Below, one piece after another: positions 1 to 7,700 of a DNA stretch of 8,100 bases. The first letter of the stretch is position 1. Every line of letters starts with the position of its first letter. The stretch spans positions 1-8,100 of the forward strand of contig JAHIYT010000068.1 of the NCBI GenBank assembly GCA_018814945.1. The letters run 5' to 3'. Both the position numbers and the translations under genes were made by a program. This DNA is from Patescibacteria group bacterium. Lineage in GTDB: Bacteria > Patescibacteriota > Gracilibacteria > UM-FILTER-43-11. The notes under the pieces were generated by a model. It worked only from the letters and a program-made list of their open reading frames with translations, was not told the origin of the DNA and ran no database searches.

Positions 1-268
1 TGAGAGTTCGCGGATTTTTATTATGTAATTTTGTCATCTCTCGCTTTTCATTGTCACCGATTATCTGCTTTAAATAAGTCAGATTGTCCTTATCATGAAA
101 TTGTTAGATGTCAAATTTATCCGTCTTCGAAAAGTGCACCGCATTCTTATGAGATTTTTAGTATTTTTATTTTGCTCGGGTTGACATTATAAAATTTGCT
201 CTATTTGGCATTGTTAACTACTAATTTTCCAACACCATTAAATCTGGTTTGGGTCAAGGCCAAGGATA
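1..268. other. Upstream intergenic region with no supportable gene
   Basis: I see no gene here. One frame is open from base 4 to the TAA near 190, but it has no ATG or GTG start and its translation looks like non-coding sequence. Other frames on both strands are broken into short pieces. An imperfect A+T-rich hairpin lies at 63-84 (arms ATCTGCTT and AAG-T-CAGAT, loop TAAAT); no T-run follows, so it is not a convincing terminator. A perfect TTGACA at 181-186 has no good -10 box at the right distance. A GGTCAA direct repeat occurs at 252-257 and 279-284, either side of the promoter -35 box, and could be an operator or chance. Any upstream gene must end before the window. Confidence 0.6.
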
Positions 269-297
269 TTGAAAAAAAGGTCAAAATTTGATATAAT
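269..297 (+). promoter_or_regulatory. Sigma70-type promoter with extended -10
   Basis: The -35 box TTGAAA (269-274) and -10 box TATAAT (292-297) are separated by exactly 17 bases. A TG at 289-290 one base before the -10 makes an extended -10 (TGATATAAT). Transcription would start near 303-306, giving a leader of about 35 bases before the ATG at 339. This is the only strong promoter I found on the + strand, and no terminator separates the three downstream genes, so it probably drives all of them. The classical sigma70 form argues against a Bacteroidetes-type promoter (TAnnTTTG). Confidence 0.75.
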
Positions 298-310
298 ATA
301 AGGATTTAAA

Positions 311-329
311 AAACTTTTAAAAACCAAAA
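311..329 (+). promoter_or_regulatory. A-rich 5' leader element in place of a Shine-Dalgarno
   Basis: The leader of gene 1 has no AGGAGG-like sequence near the start; the GGA at 302-304 is too far from the ATG and at the likely transcript start. Instead it carries AAACTTTTAAAAACCAAAA. A 17-of-19 match (AAACTTTAAAAAACAAAAA) lies at 4677-4695 in front of gene 3. A-rich unstructured leaders can recruit ribosomes without a Shine-Dalgarno sequence. Low sequence complexity makes chance similarity possible. Confidence 0.3.
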
Positions 330-338
330 TACAACAAA

Positions 339-1355
339 ATGAAAAAACCAAGCTTAATTTTTACTACTCTCACATTGTTTGTTGCCAGCCTTTATCTGGC
401 CTTTATACAAGGCAGTCTTAGTACCGCTACACAGCAGAACTTTCTAACACACCTTGTTGCTCCTACCGAAATTTCTCCAGTTATCTATACTGGCCTTCAG
501 GCAAAAGTGGCAAGCTTTTTTGCAACTCTCATAAACGCACTGATGACAATTTTTTCTAGTAACATTTTGATTTCAATTGTTGTTCTGGCTTTGATTGTTG
601 AACTAGTACTTTTGTATCCAAGTGTGAACATTCAGCTTAAGCAAAAAAAGATTCACCTGTTTCACAAGAAGCTTGTAGACAGATTCAATAGTGGTGAAAT
701 TAAGCCTAGTAAAAATAAGCACGAATTAGAATTACTTTATGCAGTGAATGAAAAGATTCATGCAAGAGGTGCAGTTCTTGTAGTTGTTCAGCTTGCACTT
801 TTTCTTATGACTCTCTGGGGTCTTAACTTGTTAGTTCAAGCTCCAGTACTTCTACGCGGTTCATGGAATGTATTTAGTTTTAACATGCTTAGCCAGCCTG
901 TTAATTACGGTGTTCCGCTAATTGCAAGTTTGGCTTATCTTTTTCATTCACTTGTAAAAATTTATTACAAACAAAGAGAGGATTACATCGGCAGAACTCA
1001 ATCTCGCATTGCTTTGCTTCTAGCCTTTGTTGGTACAGCATTAGTTTACTGGTTTGCAGGAACTTTTGCCGTAGCACTTTCAATTTACTTTGTAACGCTA
1101 ATCTCCTTTGCAACAATTCGCTACGTAGTCGTAGAACAGAATTCTGCAAAATGGGGTAAGCATGCTCGCAAGGAATTAATTGAAATGCTTCAAAAAGCAA
1201 AACTATTACACAAAAGCAAATTGGAATATTGGTCTCGAAGATGGAATCATCTTCCAGTGGTTCGCCACATCAACTTCCATTTGTTAGAAGAAGCACTTTC
1301 TATGAGTCTTGGCTTAATGCTGGCTCTAAAAGTTCTTGAAATTTTGCCTGTTTAA
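339..1355 (+). CDS. Divergent YidC/Oxa1/Alb3-like membrane insertase
   Basis: This 338-residue protein has hydrophobic segments near residues 5-25, 74-95, 144-167, 187-208, 223-240 and 241-264, plus a C-terminal one near 319-336. Layout and local sequence follow the YidC/Oxa1/Alb3 family, which inserts proteins into the cytoplasmic membrane. The segment 79-95 (SIVVLALIVELVLLYPS) resembles the first core helix of YidC with its trailing Pro. Residues 99-143 give a Lys/His-rich cytoplasmic hairpin, 144-165 the next core helix with its Q-x(6-8)-W pattern, and 223-264 a closing helical pair. Glu88 sits where YidC has its groove Arg. The roughly 70-residue Arg/Lys-rich C-terminal extension (265-338) with an extra hydrophobic end is unusual. 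No Shine-Dalgarno precedes the ATG. It is first in the unit, 26 bases before the next gene. The call rests on topology and motifs read by eye; another polytopic protein is possible. Confidence 0.5.
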   Translation: MKKPSLIFTTLTLFVASLYLAFIQGSLSTATQQNFLTHLVAPTEISPVIYTGLQAKVASFFATLINALMTIFSSNILISIVVLALIVELVLLYPSVNIQLKQKKIHLFHKKLVDRFNSGEIKPSKNKHELELLYAVNEKIHARGAVLVVVQLALFLMTLWGLNLLVQAPVLLRGSWNVFSFNMLSQPVNYGVPLIASLAYLFHSLVKIYYKQREDYIGRTQSRIALLLAFVGTALVYWFAGTFAVALSIYFVTLISFATIRYVVVEQNSAKWGKHARKELIEMLQKAKLLHKSKLEYWSRRWNHLPVVRHINFHLLEEALSMSLGLMLALKVLEILPV

Positions 1356-1381
1356 AAAATTGAAAAAATAATTTCATTATT

Positions 1382-4300
1382 ATGAATAAGACACTTAAAA
1401 CAACATTGCTAATATTGCTCGCCGTACTAATTGGCGGAGCGGCATACTACATGTCGACTAACAAACAACTTCTAAAGGGAAGTATTTTGGATGGTGCGAA
1501 TGAGAGTTATATCGTAGCTGTTGAATTTGCAGATCCAAGCCCACAAGTTGCTCCGGTAAACAATGTTGTAACAATCAATTCACTTTGGGTTGATTTTACT
1601 ACGTTAGCTGAGGGGCTGGGGTATGTAGATGGAGAATTAGATGGTGGTGACATAGCTTCATCCTTCGTTATTATTCAGTGTTTGGATTCAGTGCAATGTA
1701 GTACTGATGGAGTTTCTATAACTGGTAATGAAATTACAGTACCTACTGGCACAGCTCCTTTTCATCTAATTATATCTCTAGCTAGTAATCCTGGTGCTCA
1801 TGTAAATGGTGCAACATTAGAGATTCTTTCTCCTTCCGACTGTTCTGGATTACAAGCAATATTAATTGAAGGAACTGGTACAGGTATTTATACAGGAGAT
1901 CCTGCAAATTTACCAGAGCCAGGATATAGTTTACCTAATGGTGGTATACTTGATTTTTCAGATGATCTTGAGACAATAGTTTTCAATCGTAATATAGCAT
2001 CAGACCCCGCAGCAAAGATATTCCAAATTATTATAAATTTGGATGAAACATTGGTTGATGATGCTGAAATTACGTATAGCTCTGGTACTGGTGATTACGA
2101 GATTAGCGTAAGAGAAGATGTTGCTGATCAGAGTGAAACCGCAGAAAATTTTGCATATGTATTTAACGATTTACTTGGTCTTGATTCACCTTTTTATGCG
2201 AGTTTATATGGTGGAGGACTTATTGGTTTGATTACTAAAGAATTGGGTGCACAGGTAAATACCGAGTATTTATGTACAATAGATGATATTTTTCAAATAC
2301 CTTGTTTTACTGGTGGTTCTAATGCGAGTTCCCCTGATGCAGAAGGTATTCTTACTCAACCACTTGCTCTAGACAGCACAATGACAGAAGGTGATAGTGG
2401 TACTATTTATCTTTCTGGTGGAGTTGGTGTTATTGAATGGAACAGTTTTGATCCTAGCGTTTTAGAAGTTGTTTCGCTTTCTGAGGCTGAAGAAGCTGCA
2501 GAAGGGGCTGTTCAATTGGCACCTCAAACTTACGACGCTGGTGTGCTTTGTGGCGGAACAGCTGCTTATAGTGTTGATGAATGTTTTGAAGAATGGAGTG
2601 ATGACCCTACGCCTGTACTTATAAATAACTCTTGTGAGGTATCAGTAACTCTTCCTTTAGATTGCGCTGCGCCAACCGATGGAATTGCAGTAGTTGATTT
2701 TGGTACTGATGATGTCGATATAGATATCGAGTATGACCAATTATCTGGAGTTCTTTATGGTTCAGGTACATGGAATTTTGAACAAACATCTATGTCTGTA
2801 ACTTTTGATGATTCTGAAATAGTTGGAGATTTCACTGGAACTGCTTCTGGTGATGCGACTGGAAGTTTATATGGAAGTGTTTCTCTTCCGCTAGAAAATA
2901 TTTCTGGAAATATTACCGCTATACCGGTTCTTCAAACTATAACAGAGTCTGCTCTTCTTGCCGCATCTATAACTTCACCATTAGATTCTGGTTTACTAGA
3001 ACTTGGAGAGGTTGTTAATACTGTACAACTTGTTGATGATTCCATAACCAATTACGCATATGCTTACGCTAAGCGTGAAGGTGAAAGTACACTAACAATT
3101 ACCGATAGTAACAGCTGTGTAGTTGTACTCGACATTGATGTACTTGGTATGACAGTTGAACTTAGCTCTGATGACTACACTCAAGGTGAATATTTACAAG
3201 TAGATGATCAAATTCAAATTAATGCTTTCCTTGGTAATACAATGGGTGAAGTATTTGAAGACCAAAATGTAACAGCGGAGGCAGGCATTGAATGGTTTAG
3301 CAGTGATGAAACTGTTGCTACAGTAGATAGCACAGGTATTCTTACCGCAATTGGTGCTGGTAATACTAATGTTACAGCTCAGTACGATACTGGTGAGGCA
3401 GAAATCGGAACTGTCGAATCAGAAATATTTTCGGTTACTGTAGATGAAATTACAGGACTTACAATTTCTTTGGATGAAGCAACTCAAGATGAGCTTACTG
3501 CAGAAGAAATTGAAGCGGGTTATGAAAGCGTGCTTTTGATAGTTCACAATTCTGATGTTACCGGTCATACACTTACGGTTGAAGGTTATGATATTGATAT
3601 CGAACTTCCAAGTGGAACCTATGTAAACGATTTAGCAGAAGTCGAAGCTATTACAACTGGTCCGATAGACAGTGTCCAACTTAAGATTGAATCTGAGGTT
3701 AATGTGGCTTCTGGTCTAGATTTAGTTCAAGTTTCTACAGTGCCTGGTTACCCAGGAATCTTAGTTCTTGAACCGGACAGTGACGACGAAAATGGAATGG
3801 TAGATATCTCTACTACCGCAAATACAGATGACCTTACAATAGTTCCTAATTTTGGAAGTGGAATTGATCTTCCGCCTGAAGAAACTTATGCATTAATGGT
3901 TATTGCAGAATATACAAGTGGTAAAACAGAAAGGCTAAATCCAACAGATGTAACTTGGGTTAATACTCCAGTTAATTATTTAGAACAATCTTCACTTGAT
4001 ACTGGTTTACTTGAATTTGGTGAGATAAGTGGTACTTCTACCGTTGTTGCCCAGTTCACAAATCCAGATTCTTCTGTAGCAACTAGTAATACCTTATATA
4101 TAACTGTGGCATCTGGTCCTGTTATTGATTATTTATATAGAATAGGTGTTGGTTCAATTACAGAAGGTAGCCAGGTTGAATTAGAAATGAAAGTTTCTGA
4201 TGTCGATAGTATTGCTGATATTCAGGATATTAACATTAAGATAGTTGATGCTGATGATCCACTCGTTATTTTTGACAGTACTGCATTTACCGATATCTTA

Positions 4301-4669
4301 GACATAGTGGTTGAAGAAGAAGGGGATGAGGGTGAGTCAGCGGCACCTTATTACCGTATTTATACAATTCCGGTTCAGATACCAGAAAGTGCATCTTTAT
4401 ACGATGGTAACTATTATATAAGTATCACAGTTACAGATACGAATTCACATTCATATGGATATGACCTACCTATATATATAGGTGAAGTTGCATCAGGTGA
4501 TGTGAATGGTGATGGAGACCTTAATATGGTCGACGTTATTTACTTGTTCCAAATCGCAAGTGGGACTATCACTGGTACAGCTTCTCAGTTAGAGGCTTCT
4601 GATGTGAATGGTGATGGAAATATAACAATGGTTGATGTAATTATTTTATTTCAAACAATTGCTAGTTAA
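1382..4669 (+). CDS. Secreted or anchored Ig-like multidomain protein with C-terminal dockerin
   Basis: This 1095-residue acidic protein starts with Lys residues and a hydrophobic stretch (about 7-24), either a signal peptide or an uncleaved anchor. Residues 45-330 are unassigned and contain several Cys. Residues about 330-588 look like a Big_2-type Ig domain (EWNSFDPSVLEVV) split by a Gly/Asp/Ser-rich beta insert near 434-516. Residues 590-688 are a clear Big_2 domain (GIEWFSSDETVATVDSTG), and 826-911 a further Big_2-like domain. Residues 912-1036 form a beta module also found in gene 3. Residues 1036-1095 are a type I dockerin with two calcium-binding loops. The expected role is a surface or exported protein docked onto a cohesin-bearing partner. 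No catalytic domain is recognisable. The start at 1382 places the hydrophobic segment correctly; no Shine-Dalgarno is present. The dockerin is certain by motif; the rest is domain-level inference. Confidence 0.9.
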   Translation: MNKTLKTTLLILLAVLIGGAAYYMSTNKQLLKGSILDGANESYIVAVEFADPSPQVAPVNNVVTINSLWVDFTTLAEGLGYVDGELDGGDIASSFVIIQCLDSVQCSTDGVSITGNEITVPTGTAPFHLIISLASNPGAHVNGATLEILSPSDCSGLQAILIEGTGTGIYTGDPANLPEPGYSLPNGGILDFSDDLETIVFNRNIASDPAAKIFQIIINLDETLVDDAEITYSSGTGDYEISVREDVADQSETAENFAYVFNDLLGLDSPFYASLYGGGLIGLITKELGAQVNTEYLCTIDDIFQIPCFTGGSNASSPDAEGILTQPLALDSTMTEGDSGTIYLSGGVGVIEWNSFDPSVLEVVSLSEAEEAAEGAVQLAPQTYDAGVLCGGTAAYSVDECFEEWSDDPTPVLINNSCEVSVTLPLDCAAPTDGIAVVDFGTDDVDIDIEYDQLSGVLYGSGTWNFEQTSMSVTFDDSEIVGDFTGTASGDATGSLYGSVSLPLENISGNITAIPVLQTITESALLAASITSPLDSGLLELGEVVNTVQLVDDSITNYAYAYAKREGESTLTITDSNSCVVVLDIDVLGMTVELSSDDYTQGEYLQVDDQIQINAFLGNTMGEVFEDQNVTAEAGIEWFSSDETVATVDSTGILTAIGAGNTNVTAQYDTGEAEIGTVESEIFSVTVDEITGLTISLDEATQDELTAEEIEAGYESVLLIVHNSDVTGHTLTVEGYDIDIELPSGTYVNDLAEVEAITTGPIDSVQLKIESEVNVASGLDLVQVSTVPGYPGILVLEPDSDDENGMVDISTTANTDDLTIVPNFGSGIDLPPEETYALMVIAEYTSGKTERLNPTDVTWVNTPVNYLEQSSLDTGLLEFGEISGTSTVVAQFTNPDSSVATSNTLYITVASGPVIDYLYRIGVGSITEGSQVELEMKVSDVDSIADIQDINIKIVDADDPLVIFDSTAFTDILDIVVEEEGDEGESAAPYYRIYTIPVQIPESASLYDGNYYISITVTDTNSHSYGYDLPIYIGEVASGDVNGDGDLNMVDVIYLFQIASGTITGTASQLEASDVNGDGNITMVDVIILFQTIAS
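4115..4489 (+). repeat. Pre-dockerin beta module shared with gene 3
   Basis: Residues 912-1036 of gene 2 share a pattern with residues 989-1103 of gene 3 (7675-8019). In order: a short hydrophobic strand, a V-x-D segment, then [IL]-[AS]-D-I (944-947 here, 1026-1029 in gene 3), an acidic loop with a variable D/E run, an aromatic pair, T-I-P-x-x-[IV]-P, a Tyr-containing strand and a closing I-x-V strand. It is probably an Ig-like or fibronectin-like beta sandwich; I cannot name the family. Confidence 0.5.
4498..4666 (+). repeat. Dockerin type I domain: two duplicated calcium-binding loops
   Basis: Loop 1 is DVNGDGDLNMVD (residues 1040-1051) and loop 2 is DVNGDGNITMVD (residues 1074-1085). Each has the F-hand ligands at positions 1, 3, 5, 9 and 12 and is followed by V-I-x-L-F-Q. 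At DNA level 19 bases are identical between copies (4498-4516 and 4600-4618). Dockerins bind cohesins with high affinity in a calcium-dependent way. The recognition positions 10-11 are Met-Val in both loops, so the domain is symmetric. It lies at the very C-terminus, the usual place. Confidence 0.92.
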
Positions 4670-4710
4670 AAAATCAAAACTTTAAAAAACAAAAATCTAA
4701 TCTTAAAAAG

Positions 4711-7700
4711 ATGGAAAACGAAAATTTAAATCAAAACGTAATGGAAACTCCACAAGTGGGGCAGACTGATAACTTGCAGACTTATGTACAGGAAAGTCGA
4801 AAAAAGAGAAATAAAATTCTCATCGGCATCTTTGCATCACTGTTTGTAGTTATTATAGCTATATTTGCCTACATGAGTCCTGGTCTTTTCCGCGCATCTA
4901 TCACCGAAGAAACTGGTGGGGGAGTACCTACTTCTGCAACTAAGCTATATATTCCTTCCTACGAAGGTGGTATAGGTGAAACAGGAGACATTGCGATTAA
5001 AACAAAAGATGAACTTGCTGAATTGGATGCTGTTACATTTACTCTTACTTATGATCCAATTGATGCATTGATATTCGATTCAGATCCTGTTGTATTTGAT
5101 GATGATACCGTTTTCCAGGGTGCTGCCTTTAGTATGGCTAATGATGATGGTAGTGGAAATCTAAGCGTTACAGTTATTTTTGATACTGCTGAAACTATTG
5201 AAAATACATTTCCAGTTGATTGTTCTACTCATGACGGTGTTGGTAATCAGGCTGTTTGTGAGGCAGATAGTTGTGTATGGGACACCCCAAATAATCAGTG
5301 TAATGTTCCGGATGGTGATTATTACATCAATCCTCTTGTTGCACATTCACACCCAACATTATTTAAGTTAGCTCTTCAAATAGATCCAGGTGTTTCTGCG
5401 GGTCAGGAAATCGATCTTGGAATTGAAGATCTGGCTGTATTAAATGGTATTACATCTGTAAGTGTCGGAACAATGCAGGCTGGAACAATTACTGTTGAAA
5501 GCCAAAATGAATTAAAAGTACTAAATGCTCAGGCACTTGATAGTAATAGTATTCTCGTAAACTTTTCTGATTATTTAGCTGATTATGATAATACAACTTA
5601 TTATGATGTTACATGTAATCTCGCCGGTGTACTTGGTGTTTCAAATGTTGATCTTGGTAGCATACATGGCTATGGGCAGAAAGCTGTAGTTTTATCAACC
5701 ACATCTCAAACTGCAGGTGACGGTTGTGTTTTAACTGTTAATTCCGTTACCGGTAACTCTCAAGGAGAGGTTAATTCTGCATTCGATTCAGTAATGTTTG
5801 CTGGATATGGTCAAACAACTGGTGAACTTAGTGATTTTGGAATGGAAAGTGCAGACGTACCTACTGGTAGCTATAATCAAGTTGTCGTTACATTTACAGA
5901 TGATGTTAAAGCGGCCTCTGTAACCGTTAGTGATTTTGAATTGAAAGATGTTACCGGTGGTACATCAGTTACTATTAGTAATGTAGCTTCTGTTACGGGC
6001 AACCAAGTAACTCTTACTATTAGTAATGATTATAATTTTATTAAAAGAGACACATATCTATTAAAAGCTACTGGAGAAATTTTAAGAAACAGCGACAATG
6101 CTGACCTTGGTATTAATATGGTTGCTTTTAATGGTTATAAAAATGGTCCACGTATCATCAGTTCTTCTTTAACAGAAGATACGGGTGATTACACATTGAC
6201 CGTTAATTTTGATGAAAATATTGAGGAGTCAGACTCCTTTAGTTATTACGGACATTTGTATGAAACAGGTAGCTCTATAGCGCTTGGCACTGTAGATACT
6301 ATGTTTGATTCATCTATTTCCGGCTCAACGCTTACTATGGTAGATGTTGGTGGTGTTTATTTGGCTGATTCTACTAAAAATTATACATTCAGTGTTTCAG
6401 CGACAACAAATATAGTAAATACTACCAGTAATAAAGTGTTGACTGATGAGGCTTACAAGACAATTACATTCTGGGGATATGATCATGATGATACAGGGTA
6501 TGGGTCTGGATCTTTGTACGCTACAGAAAGAAATATTGTTACCCTAGGAGAAGGTGAATATGATCTAGATCAAGTTGCAATCGGTGATATTTCTGTATTT
6601 TATTATCAAACAATCAATAGCAAGGTAAATCAGGCTATTAGTTCTATAAGTACTGCTACAGGTGATCTTGAGATTGTATTCACTAACTCACTAGTTCCAA
6701 ACAAGCACTATATTGCTTATATCAAGGAGAATGCTGCTGACCTTGTTCCAATTATCGTTCAAGAATTTGTAATTGATCAGGATTTGGAGGCGGTGAGCGC
6801 AGAAGCTACTGCAAGCGCAGAAGCATGTGTTGATTTCTCTGATAATATCGATGAGCTTACTGTAAACGATGCACAATTTGAAGTATATAATTCATCAGGA
6901 ACTGCTATTGGAGCTTCTAATGTTGACGTTCAAGGTGATTTCCAAAGTGTATGTTTGGATACAGGTACTCTTTCCGCTGGGCAAGTTTATTATGTAAATG
7001 CTGGTGAGGCTTCTGATTATATTTATGAATATCAAGATGCTAATGCACTTAAAAAGACGGCTGTAGTATTTGGTGGTTATGGAACCGCTGCAGTTGGTAG
7101 TGAAGTTGTTATATCAAGTGTAACTTCTACTTCCAGTACAACAGTAGATTTAAATTTCTCTGCTGATGTTGATGCAACTACAATGACTCCTGTTAATATA
7201 GATATTTACACTTTAAGTGATGCTATTACTCCTAATACTTTAACGCAGTTAACGGTTACAGATATTAATCAAATAGATGGTAATTCATTTGAACTGGAAA
7301 CAAGCGTACAAGGTTCCGGTGTTAATTACTTTGTAGTATTAGATGGTGTTGAAGATGCTGGTGGATTACTACTTGGCAATGCTGCAATTCCAAACTTCTT
7401 TGGTTTTCAACAACCTGTAGCTACCGTAACTAACATTAATCCAAGTATTATTACAAATGACGTTGAAACTGAAGTGGTTCTTTCCGGCCAGAATTTAGAC
7501 ACAATAGTTACAGTTAATGTTGGAAACACAGAAGTAACCATTTCGAGTCAATCTGCTAGCTCCTTAACATTTACTATTCCAGTTGATTTTCCGTCTGGAA
7601 CTTATGATTTAGAATTAATAAACAGTGCAAGCGGTTCTCAAGAGGTCGCAAATGCATTGGTTGTAAGCAGTTCGATAACTGAGATGCAAGTTCTTTCCGA

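Noticed and set aside
181..209. TTGACA as a second promoter upstream
   Set aside because: No acceptable -10 box at 16-18 bases; the promoter at 269-297 is far better.
901..1200. 99-codon open frame on the minus strand
   Set aside because: It lies fully inside the YidC-like gene on the opposite strand, and its translation has no coherent domain; it is a shadow.
1361..1376. Possible hairpin TGAAA...TTTCA between genes 1 and 2
   Set aside because: Only five A/T-rich pairs and no T-tract; not a terminator.
2715..2730. Inverted repeat TCGATAT-AG-ATATCGA
   Set aside because: It encodes a D-V-D-I-D-I-E stretch, where alternating Asp and Ile codons give palindromes by chance.
4468..4483. Perfect 16-base palindrome ACCTATATATATAGGT
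   Set aside because: It lies within coding sequence for L-P-I-Y-I-G and arises from alternating ATA/TAT codons; no promoter or regulator context supports an operator.
1382..4669. A cellulosomal enzyme role for the dockerin protein
   Set aside because: Dockerins often sit on glycoside hydrolases, but I find only Ig-like and unassigned beta regions and no catalytic motif.
5161..5371. Short overlapping open frames of about 61-63 codons on both strands
   Set aside because: They fall inside the long cohesin-like reading frame, which shows clear domain structure; the short frames look random.
6691..6876. 61-codon minus-strand open frame
   Set aside because: Antisense to the repeat region of gene 3, without recognisable features.
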